Positions 1 to 8,329 of a stretch of 64,000 nt of DNA are shown here, in pieces (position 1 is the first letter of the stretch; every line of letters begins with the position of its first letter). Location of the stretch: positions 1 to 64,000 of the forward strand of contig JAFYXV010000004.1 in assembly GCA_017557885.1 (NCBI GenBank). The letters are read 5' to 3'. The position numbers were made by a program, and so were the translations under genes. Under the pieces are notes generated by a model, which saw only the letters and a list, made by a program, of their open reading frames with translations, did no database searches and was not told where the DNA came from. The stretch is from a bacterium. Its GTDB lineage: Bacteria > Auribacterota > UBA3054.

Positions 1-64
1 GCATCATAATCAAAGCCGGCGCTTAAACGAAAAGAACACAAGCGAAAAGCGAAAACCAACAAAC

Positions 65-97
65 AAAAACGGAGCGGCCAAAAGCCGCTCCGTTTTT
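65..97 (-). terminator. Rho-independent terminator
   Basis: A perfect 14-bp stem (65-78 with 84-97) around a 5-nt loop has A/T tracts on both sides, so it could work in both directions. It lies just downstream of the minus-strand gene ending at 106, and would also stop any plus-strand transcript entering from the left edge. Confidence 0.8.
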
Positions 98-105
98 TTG
101 TTTTA

Positions 106-588
106 TCAAAGTTTCGGGAACATTCCGAAAGTTAAGGTTTTACAAAGGCCGACGCCGATGCAGCCAATTGACAAAACCGGGATCCCGATAGCGAAAGCGG
201 CGGCGTCCTCATACCATGCGCCACCACTTCCGCCCAAAGCGAGAAGCCCACTGATTACTCCTAGAGAAACAACCGGTGCGAACAGAATAAGGCAAGGCCC
301 CTGAATGATAGGGTAGTCGTCCCAAATATCGCCAAGATTTCTGTGGGATTGATAAGTATTTGGGCCGGCGCATGCGGGAACTGGTCCGCAGCATTCATTG
401 GTGCAGACATTGCCATAGACATCATAAGTTAATGATTTGCTCTCGGCTTTTACGTTCGCGTTAGTGGAAGAATTCGTTTGTTCCGCAAGCGCGCATTCCT
501 CCGCTGAAAGTGGAATCGCAGCGATCATAGATGCGATTGCAAGCAAGGTCACGCCTCTGTTTCTGAAATAAGAAAAATAATTTTTCAT
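106..588 (-). CDS. small exported hydrophobic protein, Cys-containing
   Basis: Unrecognised 160-aa protein. Residues 1-29 form a signal peptide-like segment ending IPLSAEEC. The middle is polar, with a Cys-rich patch (VCTNECCGPVPAC, about residues 60-72). Two hydrophobic stretches near residues 92-118 and 128-150 could be membrane helices. Its N-terminus (MKNYF, then IPLSAEEC) matches that of the upstream neighbour at 610-1041, so the two are paralogues from a local duplication. No Shine-Dalgarno is visible before the ATG at 588, and the 21-bp gap from the upstream stop suggests co-transcription. No function is assigned. Confidence 0.6.
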   Translation of the reverse strand: MKNYFSYFRNRGVTLLAIASMIAAIPLSAEECALAEQTNSSTNANVKAESKSLTYDVYGNVCTNECCGPVPACAGPNTYQSHRNLGDIWDDYPIIQGPCLILFAPVVSLGVISGLLALGGSGGAWYEDAAAFAIGIPVLSIGCIGVGLCKTLTFGMFPKL

Positions 589-609
589 AACAGCATACTA
601 AAATGTTGA

Positions 610-1041
610 TTACCATCTTTCGTCCCAAGCCAATCCCCGGCAAAAGCATCCCAAAGTTGCAGTTTTGATAAAAGCGTAGCTTTCAGCCTTGAGCATATAC
701 CAAGATGTATACCCGATAAGAGCGAAGGGATAATTCTCCGATCGTCCATATTTATGAGTGGCATCTTGCTCTGCTTGTAAATAGCACCCAATCGGGGCAG
801 CCAATATCATGAATATCCCAAATCCGACCTGCGCCGCCTTTATACTTGGGTCGAAGAGAAGAGCTAATTCTCTTTTGAACTCCTCATTTTCGTTGCGGCA
901 AATTTCTTCATTTTGACTTTTCGGTTCACAACAGCAAGTGCAGCAGCATTCCTCCGCAGAGAGTGGAATAGTAATGAATGCGAGCGCAATGACGAGATAG
1001 GAGTGTGCTTTGTTTTTGAAGAAAAAGAAGTAGTTTTTCAT
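610..1041 (-). CDS. small exported Cys-cluster protein
   Basis: Unrecognised 143-aa protein. A signal peptide-like N-terminus (residues 1-29, ending IPLSAEEC) leads into an unusual cysteine cluster, ECCCTCCCEP, at the predicted mature N-terminus. A hydrophobic helix follows near residues 70-88. The cluster could bind metal or form disulfides, or one Cys could be lipidated; this is speculation. A good Shine-Dalgarno (AGGAGAG) sits about 8 nt before the ATG. It is the first gene of a two-gene unit with its paralogue at 106-588. Confidence 0.6.
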   Translation of the reverse strand: MKNYFFFFKNKAHSYLVIALAFITIPLSAEECCCTCCCEPKSQNEEICRNENEEFKRELALLFDPSIKAAQVGFGIFMILAAPIGCYLQAEQDATHKYGRSENYPFALIGYTSWYMLKAESYAFIKTATLGCFCRGLAWDERW

Positions 1042-1091
1042 AATGCTCTCCTTTCAAAAAAGTTGAGCACGAAATCATTTACTCATCAACT

Positions 1092-1100
1092 ATTCTAACA
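1092..1100 (-). promoter_or_regulatory. extended -10 promoter element
   Basis: On the minus strand this reads TGTTAGAAT, about 50 bp upstream of the gene starting at 1041. It fits the TGnTAnnnT pattern seen before many genes in the window. No clear -35 box was found. Confidence 0.35.
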
Positions 1101-1135
1101 TGAGATTGGTTAAAAAGCAAGGGGGGTAGGGTAGA

Positions 1136-1291
1136 ACTACCGAGAAAACTACCAAGAAAACTACCGAGAAAACTACCGAGAAAACTACCGAGAAAACTAC
1201 CGAGAAAACTACCGAGAAAACTACCGAGAAAACTACCGAGAAAACTACCGAGAAAACTACCGAGAAAACTACCGAGAAAACTACCGAGAAA
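1136..1291. repeat. 12-bp tandem repeat, 13 units (TTEK coding)
   Basis: Thirteen head-to-tail copies of ACTACCGAGAAA. Only the second unit differs (CCAAG for CCGAG). In one plus-strand frame each unit encodes Thr-Thr-Glu-Lys, but that frame has a TAG at 1127-1129 and a TGA shortly after the tract, so it is not a gene as it stands. Tetrapeptide repeats of this kind are known, from memory, near the C-terminus of AlbA_2/divergent-AAA RecG-like regulators, so the tract may be a relic of one. On the minus strand the repeat gives an artificial FLGS-repeat frame. The near-perfect identity implies recent slippage. Confidence 0.85.
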
Positions 1292-1300
1292 AGTCTGCTT

Positions 1301-1354
1301 TCGGAAGTTTATCTTTGAAAAATTTAGTGCAGAAATCCTGAGATAAACTTCCGA
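1301..1354. repeat. 14-bp inverted repeat flanking a 26-bp spacer
   Basis: TCGGAAGTTTATCT at 1301-1314 is the exact reverse complement of 1341-1354. A further partial copy of the right arm (ATAAACTTCC) lies near 1365. It starts ten bases after the tandem repeat ends. No T-run follows, so a terminator is unlikely. Function unknown. Confidence 0.6.
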
Positions 1355-1473
1355 GGATGTAATCATAAACTTCCTCAAATCTGGGATAAGTATCATATTT
1401 TTACGACATTTAAGCTGTTTTTGAAGGTTTTATTTTAAAAAAAGGCCCGAAGGAACGCCGCCAGGTTTTCACT

Positions 1474-1505
1474 CCAAACTTTTGCAGTAAACAGCAGAAC
1501 TTTGG
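1474..1505. repeat. degenerate copy of the 1547-1578 palindrome
   Basis: A 32-bp imperfect palindrome with CCAAACTTTTGC on the left and GCAGAACTTTGG on the right (10 of 12 positions pair). It closely resembles the palindrome 73 bp downstream that abuts the ATPase gene. Two related palindromes in a row suggest paired operator sites or duplicated ends of a mobile unit. Confidence 0.5.
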
Positions 1506-1534
1506 ACTGAAAGTTGATTTTTAGCCTTGGATTA

Positions 1535-1578
1535 TGGTAATATATTCCAAACTTATGTAGTAAACTACAAAAGTTTGG
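1535..1578 (+). promoter_or_regulatory. promoter and palindrome before ATPase gene
   Basis: TGGTAATAT (1535-1543) is an extended -10 element. It is followed at once by a 32-bp palindrome (1547-1578) with 14-bp arms, one mismatch, and a TAAA loop. The right arm runs into the Shine-Dalgarno GGAG (1577-1580), 7 nt before the ATG at 1588. The element therefore spans the expected transcription start and the ribosome site. It could act as an operator or as an RNA hairpin hiding the ribosome site. Confidence 0.55.
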
Positions 1579-1587
1579 AGTAAAAAT

Positions 1588-2877
1588 ATGGAAATAAAAC
1601 GAGACACCTACCTTAAAAAAATAACTTCCCTGATGTGGAACGGGCAAGTGAAGATCATTACCGGCATCAGGCGTTGTGGAAAATCCTATTTGCTTAAGAA
1701 TTTATTTAGACGGTATCTTCTCGAAAGCGGAGTGCCTGACGAAAATATTCTTATTATTGAACTTGACGATATTGGGCAGATCAAATATCGCAATCCGCTT
1801 AAGCTGTCCGCTTATGTGATGGAATGGATGAAAAAGGTACCGGGGAAGCGTTATCTTTTCATCGATGAGATACAAATGTCAGACAAAGTTAAGAATCCTC
1901 ATTCACCGGATGGCGCAAAAATAACTTTTTACGATGCTTTGAACGGCTTTTTGCACCGGGATGATCTTGACGTTTACATTACAGGCTCGAACTCCAAGAT
2001 GCTCTCCTCGGATATCAAGACCGAATTTAGGGGGCGCGGTGATGAAGTGAGGATTCATCCGCTTTCCTTCGCCGAATATTTGTCAGCCGTTGATCAGGAT
2101 AAAAGAGATGCCTTTGATGATTACATGCGTTTCGGAGGAATGCCGTTCTCTCTGTCTTATTCTGAAAAAACCGCGAAAGAGGCGTATTTGAAAAATCTAA
2201 TCGACGAGGTTTATCTGAAAGATATAGTTGAGCGTTGCAAAATAGAGCGACCGGATGTCATGGGTAAGATCATAGATTATCTTTGCTCGACAATAGGTTC
2301 TCTCACAAATCCTAACAATATAGCGTCTGCCTTGTCACGCGAAGAAAAATCTCCCGCCACAGTCAAGACCATCGCGGCTTATATTGATCATCTTGAGGAT
2401 GCTTATCTCTTTTCAGAAGCAAAAAGATATGACATCAAAGGGCATACTTATTTCGATTATCCTCAGAAATATTATTGCGAGGATATAGGATTGAGGAACG
2501 CCAGATGCGGTTTCAGGCAGCAGGAAGAAACTCACATAATGGAAAATGTTATTTATAACGAGCTTGTGCGGAGAGGATATTCCGTTGACGTCGGGGTCGT
2601 AACGTCTTATGAGAGGAACAAGCAAGGACATCAAGTGCGTAACGTTAGGGAGATTGATTTTGTTGTGAATTGCTCAGGGGAAAGGCTTTATATCCAATCA
2701 GCTTACGCGCTTCCGACGGAAGAAAAGCGCAATGCTGAGATCAAACCTTTTTCTTTGACTGGCGATAGTTTTCGCAAGATTATCATAAGGAAAGACGTCG
2801 GGGAAAAATGGTTTGACGAAAACGGAATCATGAACTTGAGCATTTATGATTTCCTTTTGGATCCCGAAACAATATAA
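1588..2877 (+). CDS. AAA ATPase with DUF4143-type C-terminal domain
   Basis: 429-aa protein of the widespread family with an N-terminal P-loop AAA domain and a C-terminal DUF4143 region. The Walker A motif is GIRRCGKSYLL (about residues 27-37) and the Walker B motif is YLFIDEIQ (about residues 90-97). Arg-rich sensor-like segments follow (TGSNSKML, FRGRGDEVRIHPLSFAEY). The C-terminal part contains GHQVRNVREIDFVV, a segment resembling the nuclease-like fold often suggested for these proteins. Its cellular role is not established. It stands alone, with a palindrome over its start region and decayed repeats upstream, which suits a selfish or accessory gene. Confidence 0.85.
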   Translation: MEIKRDTYLKKITSLMWNGQVKIITGIRRCGKSYLLKNLFRRYLLESGVPDENILIIELDDIGQIKYRNPLKLSAYVMEWMKKVPGKRYLFIDEIQMSDKVKNPHSPDGAKITFYDALNGFLHRDDLDVYITGSNSKMLSSDIKTEFRGRGDEVRIHPLSFAEYLSAVDQDKRDAFDDYMRFGGMPFSLSYSEKTAKEAYLKNLIDEVYLKDIVERCKIERPDVMGKIIDYLCSTIGSLTNPNNIASALSREEKSPATVKTIAAYIDHLEDAYLFSEAKRYDIKGHTYFDYPQKYYCEDIGLRNARCGFRQQEETHIMENVIYNELVRRGYSVDVGVVTSYERNKQGHQVRNVREIDFVVNCSGERLYIQSAYALPTEEKRNAEIKPFSLTGDSFRKIIIRKDVGEKWFDENGIMNLSIYDFLLDPETI

Positions 2878-2883
2878 ACGATT

Positions 2884-2892
2884 TGATATAAT
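2884..2892 (+). promoter_or_regulatory. extended -10 promoter of the MutL operon
   Basis: TGATATAAT with no good -35 box at the usual distance. It predicts transcription starting near 2899, which excludes the upstream TTG at 2898 as the first codon. It supports the GTG at 2913, which has GGAG at 2900-2903. Confidence 0.5.
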
Positions 2893-2912
2893 CTCTTTTG
2901 GAGATTAAGTGT

Positions 2913-3809
2913 GTGTTAGGTAAAAGAGGGATATTTTTTGCGTTGCTGTTTTTGGCGGTGGCGGGGGCTGTTTTGGGGTTCTGCGAGGAGCCCGAGGCGG
3001 TTTCCGAGGCTGCCGAGGCTGCAACCTTCGATTGGCTGACTTATCTGGTGCCGAGGGTGTTTTTTGTTCTGTGCGTGAGTTTGATCACGCTGGGAATGCG
3101 TTTGGCGAAGAAAGGGTACCGTTTTCGGATCCGTCCTATTCCCGGTTTGGAGCAGATGGAGGAGGCTGTTGGGCGCGCTACGGAGATGGGACGGCCGTCG
3201 CTTTTCTGCACGGGCGTTTCTGATACGGCGCATCCTGAATTGTACGCTTCCATGCCGATATTGAATAAGATCGCGACGGTGAGCGCCAGGTACAGGAACA
3301 GGCTTCTGATCCCTGTGTGTATGGAGAGGACGCTGACGCTGCTGCAGACGACGTATGAGGAAGCCTGCAAGTCGATTGGGGAGCTCAGGGCTTTCAATCC
3401 GACGGACGTCAGGTTCTTCCCGGGCGGGCAGGTGTATTTCGCGGCGGCCAGCATGGGATATATGCTGAAGGAAAGGCCGGCGGCCTGCTTTTATTTCGGG
3501 TATTATGAGCTGGAGTCGCTTCTGCTGTCCGAGACCGGACAGGTGGTGGGCGCGATGCAGATCGCGGGAACCAGCCAATTGTTTCAGATACCGTTTTTCA
3601 TCGCGGCCTGCGATTACGTCATCATCGGCGAGGAGTTCTTCGCGGTGAGCGCCAGCATCAGCGGAGACCCGAAACTGTCGGGAAGCCTGTACGGTCAGGA
3701 TATGGTGAAAGTTATCGTTATCGTGAGCGTAGTAGCAGCGGCTGTCTTGGCTTCCATCCCGACGCTGGGACCGGTCGTTCTAAAAATAGCCCAGACATTG
3801 CAGAAGTAA
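2913..3809 (+). CDS. membrane protein resembling DUF6754 family
   Basis: 298-aa protein, first gene of the nine-gene operon. GTG 2913 is chosen because GGAG lies 9 nt upstream and the -10 element at 2884-2892 rules out earlier starts. The order is a signal or anchor helix (residues 1-23), an acidic linker, a TM helix (about 40-62), a soluble domain and a C-terminal TM helix (about 265-288). The segment PGLEQMEEAVGRATEMGRP and the following FCTGVSDT stretch resemble, from memory, DUF6754-type proteins found beside MutL-like genes in Chloroflexi and other anaerobes. The biochemical role is unknown. Confidence 0.7.
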   Translation: MLGKRGIFFALLFLAVAGAVLGFCEEPEAVSEAAEAATFDWLTYLVPRVFFVLCVSLITLGMRLAKKGYRFRIRPIPGLEQMEEAVGRATEMGRPSLFCTGVSDTAHPELYASMPILNKIATVSARYRNRLLIPVCMERTLTLLQTTYEEACKSIGELRAFNPTDVRFFPGGQVYFAAASMGYMLKERPAACFYFGYYELESLLLSETGQVVGAMQIAGTSQLFQIPFFIAACDYVIIGEEFFAVSASISGDPKLSGSLYGQDMVKVIVIVSVVAAAVLASIPTLGPVVLKIAQTLQK

Positions 3810-3811
3810 GT

Positions 3812-4528
3812 ATGAAGAAGAAACTGATCTGGCTCTCCATCTTTTTGCCCGGGCTTCTGTACCTGGCGAAGTGGCTGTTCGAGGGAACGCCCATAGAGGG
3901 CGGAGCCTGGTCCGGCGGACTGACGCTGACGAAGATCGTGAACGAATTCTGCGCGCCGGTGCTTATACTTGTGGGCGCTACGGCTTACGGCATAGCCTTG
4001 GCCAACGTTTTCAGAGTGCATATCATGACTCTGATGAACAGGAAGAAAGGATGGCAGTACAGCCTCATAGTCTTCGTCTCCTTTGTGACGGTCTTTGTGA
4101 TCTGCGTCGTTTACGGCTGGTTCGTGAAGGAAAGGCCGGAAGGGTCTTTCGACGCGGTGGAGTTTTACCGCACGTACATCTACACGCCTCTTTTGGTGAC
4201 GGTCCTGGCGATCCTTGGTTTTTACATTACCTACGCTGCTTACAGAGCTTTCAAGATAAAGTCGCTGGAGGGCGTCGTCATGATGAGCGTTGCTCTTATC
4301 GTGATGATCGGCTACGACCCTCTGGGGAATTATCTGACGCGGTATCTTGGCAACACGCGTTTCTTTTACCTGCAGCTGCCGGAACTGGCGAGATTTTTAA
4401 GGGAGGACATGAACGGCACGGTTTTCAGGGCGCTGCAGATAGGCGTCTATATTGCCTCGCTGGCGGTCTCCTGGAGGATCTGGCTGGGCATTGAGGATCA
4501 TCTTTCTGAAGGGGAGGAAGCGAAATGA
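3812..4528 (+). CDS. polytopic membrane protein of the MutL operon
   Basis: 238-aa protein with about six hydrophobic helices and short loops. It begins two bases after the upstream stop and overlaps the next gene by four bases (ATGA), so translation is probably coupled. No catalytic motif is recognised. Placement between two other membrane proteins suggests a subunit of one membrane complex. Confidence 0.7.
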   Translation: MKKKLIWLSIFLPGLLYLAKWLFEGTPIEGGAWSGGLTLTKIVNEFCAPVLILVGATAYGIALANVFRVHIMTLMNRKKGWQYSLIVFVSFVTVFVICVVYGWFVKERPEGSFDAVEFYRTYIYTPLLVTVLAILGFYITYAAYRAFKIKSLEGVVMMSVALIVMIGYDPLGNYLTRYLGNTRFFYLQLPELARFLREDMNGTVFRALQIGVYIASLAVSWRIWLGIEDHLSEGEEAK

Positions 4529-6279
4529 GATTCGACCTTCAGAGGATACCCAGGAACGTTATCTATCTCGTGCTTCTGGTTTGCCTGGCGGTGCCGTTCT
4601 TCGTCAGATGGTCGCTGCCTGTTTATGTTTCCAACGCCACCAGGTGTCTCTTCAAAGCAGTGGAGAAGGTGCACGCCGAGAAGCCGGACGTGCCGGTGGT
4701 TTTGCTGAGCAGCTGGGATCCGAGTTCCCGAGGCGAGAACAGGCCGCAGATGGTGGCGCTGGTCAGGCATCTTCTCGTTTTGAAGCAGCCTTTTGTGGTC
4801 TTCTGTCCGGCGCTGAATCCTATGGCGCCCCGCGCTTCGGAGGAAGTTATCAATTCGGAATTGGAGCGGGGACATTATTCGCTGAAGTACGGTGTTGACT
4901 ACGCGAACTTAGGCTTCAAAGGCATTTCCGGACCGAACATCGGGCCTATATTGCAGAATCTGGAAGGCGACTTCTTAGGCTGCGTGGCGCAGGATCTCTA
5001 CGGGACTTCCGCTTATGAGCTGCCGATATTGAAGGGCTTCAAGTCTCTGGCCAACGCTTCTATGATCATTACGATCAGCGGCGACGTGGAGTCCGAGCAT
5101 GTCATCGGTATTTTTTCGCCAAGGCATCCTGAGATCCCGGTGGGCGCCGCGGGCTGGTCATTGATCTGCACGAGGCTTTACCCTTACTTCGACACCAGGC
5201 AGCTGGTGGGTATCCTGGACGGTATGAACGGCGCCAGCGAATATCTGACGCTTTTGAAGGAGAATTATCCCGAGCTGGCAGGCGAATGTGCGGACGAGGA
5301 AGAGGGCGAGAGCAGCGGAAGCTCAACGAGGGTGAACGCGCTGACGCTGGCGAGAGTCTTGATCATCCTTCTGATCGCCTTGGGCAACATCGGAATGCTC
5401 TTGGAGCGCCGCAGGGAAAGGCTGGGATTGCCGGTTAAAAAGACCGCGCCCAGCGTTACGGTGGGCGAGAAGCGCTACCTTAACATCGGCGCTTTGGTAT
5501 TCACGATACTCTTTATCATCGCTTTGCTGGGAGAATTTACTCTGCGCTCCAAGGCCGGGACCTGGTCCATTGCGGTCTTCGGAGAGTGGGTGGCGGTCTT
5601 CTGCACCATCGGCATGCTCTCTTTTATCTTCGGCGACAACAAGCTCTACAGAACGCTGGAGCACGTTATTATCGGCTCCTCCGCGGCGTACATGCTCTTC
5701 GAGGTCATCGACAAGCAGATCCTGCCCTCTTTTGCCTACAAGGTGGCGGATGGCTTCGCGGCGATGATAGGTAGGCCCGCCCAGGGGTCGGCCTGGCAGT
5801 TGCTGCTGCTGCTCGGTCTTATTCCCTCCGCATTGTGGTTCACTGTCTATATCAAAAAGCTGGCCTGGACCAACAAGCTCGTTTTGGGCCTTTTGATGGG
5901 CGTGGCGGTGGGCATTGCTTTCGGCCAGAACGTCAATCTGGCTATACCGCAGATAGCAGGCGCCGTCAAGCCTCTTCTGACTTTCGGGCCGGTCAACGTT
6001 CCGCACATCAGTCTTGGGGAAAATATTTCCGTGACCTGGAAGAATGTTTTCAACCTCGTCTATCTTGTGACCATGGTATTGGTCATGATCTATTTCGTCT
6101 TCTGCCTGAAAATGAAAACGACCGTCGCCAAGGGCGCGGTCAGGTCCGGCAGGATCGTTATGATGATCGCCTTCGGCGCGGTCTTCGGCAATACCATAGC
6201 GACCAGAATGAGCTGGCTCATCGACAGAATCGACGCCATCGCTATCTGGATCAGAAACCTTATGATCCTGGGAGGCTAG
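4525..6279 (+). CDS. large membrane protein with extracytoplasmic domain
   Basis: 584-aa protein. One N-terminal TM helix (about residues 11-30) is followed by a soluble region of about 230 residues with alternating strands and helices (VPVVLLSSWDP, MIITISGD), then an acidic Ser-rich linker (EEGESSGSS) and about eight TM helices to the C-terminus. The soluble part has a Rossmann-like look, but no cofactor motif is clear. Overlap with the upstream gene and the closely following 80-aa gene place it in the same complex or pathway. Function unknown. Confidence 0.7.
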   Translation: MRFDLQRIPRNVIYLVLLVCLAVPFFVRWSLPVYVSNATRCLFKAVEKVHAEKPDVPVVLLSSWDPSSRGENRPQMVALVRHLLVLKQPFVVFCPALNPMAPRASEEVINSELERGHYSLKYGVDYANLGFKGISGPNIGPILQNLEGDFLGCVAQDLYGTSAYELPILKGFKSLANASMIITISGDVESEHVIGIFSPRHPEIPVGAAGWSLICTRLYPYFDTRQLVGILDGMNGASEYLTLLKENYPELAGECADEEEGESSGSSTRVNALTLARVLIILLIALGNIGMLLERRRERLGLPVKKTAPSVTVGEKRYLNIGALVFTILFIIALLGEFTLRSKAGTWSIAVFGEWVAVFCTIGMLSFIFGDNKLYRTLEHVIIGSSAAYMLFEVIDKQILPSFAYKVADGFAAMIGRPAQGSAWQLLLLLGLIPSALWFTVYIKKLAWTNKLVLGLLMGVAVGIAFGQNVNLAIPQIAGAVKPLLTFGPVNVPHISLGENISVTWKNVFNLVYLVTMVLVMIYFVFCLKMKTTVAKGAVRSGRIVMMIAFGAVFGNTIATRMSWLIDRIDAIAIWIRNLMILGG

Positions 6280-6281
6280 GT

Positions 6282-6524
6282 ATGGAAAGGAGAAGCGAAT
6301 TCGGAGTGCGCCTGGCGCAGGATCTAAAGGAAAGGGGTTTGGGGCCCCTGGCGGCTTTCCTTGTCAGAGCCAACTGGCCCCTGGCGACCATCTACGCCAA
6401 TATCGTGATGGGTGCCGAGCCTTTCTTAGCCATGGCCGGTTACGAAGCGAAGCCTCTCTACGAGACGCTGAACGACAGGGAAGCGTTAGGCGAACTTTTA
6501 GAGGAACTGGAGAGGGAAGAGTGA
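6282..6524 (+). CDS. 80-aa soluble protein of the MutL operon
   Basis: Small protein starting MERRSEFG and ending in an acidic helix (LLEELEREE). Its ATG follows GGAGG at 6271-6275 and its TGA overlaps the ATG of the MutL-like gene. It has no TM helix or Cys motif. Conserved-looking aromatic and helical content (NWPLATIYANIVMGAEPF) suggests a folded adaptor between the membrane subunits and the ATPase; this is inferred from position only. Confidence 0.65.
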   Translation: MERRSEFGVRLAQDLKERGLGPLAAFLVRANWPLATIYANIVMGAEPFLAMAGYEAKPLYETLNDREALGELLEELEREE

Positions 6525-8329
6525 TGGCGGAAGAAAAGCAGATAAACGCCATCATCGCGACGGACTGCGGCAGCACCACCACGAAGGTGATACTGATCAC
6601 CCGCACGCCGGAAGGGAATTATCACTTGGCGGGGCGAGGTGAAGCGCCGACGACGGTCGAGGCGCCCTTCGACGATGTGACCATCGGCGTCATCAACGCC
6701 GTGACGGAGCTTCAGGAGATCACCGGAAGGAAGCTTGTCGAAGGGGGCAAGATCATTTTGGGAGGCGCCCCGGATGAAGGCGCGGACCTTTATCTAAGCA
6801 CCAGTTCCGCAGGCGGAGGTTTGCAGATGGCGGTCATCGGCGTAGTGGCGTCCCTGTCCGCGGAGAGCGCGCAGAGGGCGGCTTTGGGCGCCGGCGCCAT
6901 CATCATCGATTCCTTCACCTACGACGACGGCAGGACCGAACAGGAGAGAGTGGAGAGGATCCGCCACATCAGGCCCGACATGGTGCTGTTTTCCGGCGGC
7001 ACGGAAGGAGGCACGACCAAGCATCTCGTGGAGATGGCGGAAACTTTATTGATGGCCGATCCCAAGCCCAGGTTCGGCGAGCTCTTCAAAGTGCCGGTCA
7101 TCTTCGCGGGCAACAGCGAAGCGCTGCCTCTCGTCACGGACGTACTCGGCAAGAAAGTCGATCTCATAAAAGTCAAGAACGTGCGCCCCTCCATGGAAGA
7201 GGAGGAGCTGAACGACGCTGGGCAGGCGATCCATCGGCTCTTTCTGGAGCACGTCATGGCCCAGGCCCCGGGATACGAGAAGCTCATGTCCTGGGTAAAT
7301 GTTCCCATTATGCCGACGCCCTCCGCTTTCGGACAGTGCATCGCCGCGGTGGGCGAAAAGGAGAAGATCAACGTTCTGGCGGCGGACATCGGCGGCGCCA
7401 CCACCGACGTTTTTTCCAGCGTAAGGAACCGCTTCACCAGAACGGTCAGTGCCAACTACGGCATGAGCTACAACATCTGCAACGTGGTGAAAGAGGCGGG
7501 CTTCGAGAATATTCTGCGCTGGCTGCCCTTTGAGAGCAATGTGAACGAGCTTTGGGACATGGCCTTGAACAAGATGATCCGCCCCACCACTATTCCTCAG
7601 ACGGAGAGGGAATTGATGATAGAGCAGGCCATCGTCAGGGAAGCGCTGCGTCTATCGTTCGCCCACCACATGCGTTTGGCCGGTGGTTTGAAAGGCGTCA
7701 TCAGGCAGCGCAGCGTGGCGGAAGCTTTCGAGCAGAAGGGCGCGGCCAATATCAACGCCGGGGACATGGACCTTATCATCGGAAGCGGCGGCGCGCTCTC
7801 CCACGCTCCCAGGCGCCGCCAGACCGCCCTTATCATGCTCGATTCCTTCGAGCCGGAAGGCATAACTGAGCTAGATGTGGACAGCATCTTCATGCTGCCG
7901 CACCTGGGCGTACTTTCGAGCGTGGAGCCCGACATCGCCCTGGAGGTCTTGCACCGCGACTGCCTTATTCCCATCGCCACTTCGCTCTCCCTTAAAGGGC
8001 AGATGAAGGAAAAGGAAGTCTGCGCGGAACTGACCATCAACACTCCGGAAGGCGAGACGAACTACAAGCTCTATCCCGGCAGACTCTACCGCTTCACCGA
8101 GACCGCGGAAAAACTCTTCAGCTTCACGATCCGTCCGGAAAGGTTAGTGGACGCCGGATCCGGTCCCGGTGTGGAATACGAGAAGAAAGCCAGGTTCAGC
8201 GCCGTGGGCCTCGTCATCGACACCAGAGGACGCCCGCTTGTTTTGCCGACTGACCCGGCCGAAAGAATTGCCAAGAACCGCTCCTGGGCGAAAGCCATCG
8301 GCGCTTTTGATATGGAGGACGGAAAGTAA
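6524..8329 (+). CDS. MutL/GlmL-type ASKHA-fold ATPase
   Basis: 601-aa protein of the glutamate mutase L (MutL/GlmL) family. The ATPase signature is complete: phosphate-1 DCGSTTTK (residues 14-21), phosphate-2 DIGGATTD (about 288-295) and an adenosine-type GSGGAL (about 420). MutL partners of glutamate mutase are thought to act as reactivating or chaperone proteins, but no MutS or MutE mutase subunits are present here, so that role is not supported. ATG 6524 is preferred to the GTG three bases earlier because it overlaps the upstream stop. It joins membrane proteins to the barrel-sandwich protein, suggesting an ATP-driven assembly or activation step. Confidence 0.85.
   Translation: MAEEKQINAIIATDCGSTTTKVILITRTPEGNYHLAGRGEAPTTVEAPFDDVTIGVINAVTELQEITGRKLVEGGKIILGGAPDEGADLYLSTSSAGGGLQMAVIGVVASLSAESAQRAALGAGAIIIDSFTYDDGRTEQERVERIRHIRPDMVLFSGGTEGGTTKHLVEMAETLLMADPKPRFGELFKVPVIFAGNSEALPLVTDVLGKKVDLIKVKNVRPSMEEEELNDAGQAIHRLFLEHVMAQAPGYEKLMSWVNVPIMPTPSAFGQCIAAVGEKEKINVLAADIGGATTDVFSSVRNRFTRTVSANYGMSYNICNVVKEAGFENILRWLPFESNVNELWDMALNKMIRPTTIPQTERELMIEQAIVREALRLSFAHHMRLAGGLKGVIRQRSVAEAFEQKGAANINAGDMDLIIGSGGALSHAPRRRQTALIMLDSFEPEGITELDVDSIFMLPHLGVLSSVEPDIALEVLHRDCLIPIATSLSLKGQMKEKEVCAELTINTPEGETNYKLYPGRLYRFTETAEKLFSFTIRPERLVDAGSGPGVEYEKKARFSAVGLVIDTRGRPLVLPTDPAERIAKNRSWAKAIGAFDMEDGK

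Noticed and set aside
1136-1291. CRISPR array
   Set aside because: Units are 12 bp, directly adjacent and without spacers, and no cas genes are present.
1079-1396. 105-residue FLGS-repeat protein on the minus strand
   Set aside because: The frame is kept open only by the 12-bp tandem repeat; no ribosome site and no other coding sign.
2898-2912. TTG start for the first gene of the MutL operon
   Set aside because: The -10 element at 2884-2892 places transcription start at about the same base, and the ribosome site suits GTG 2913.
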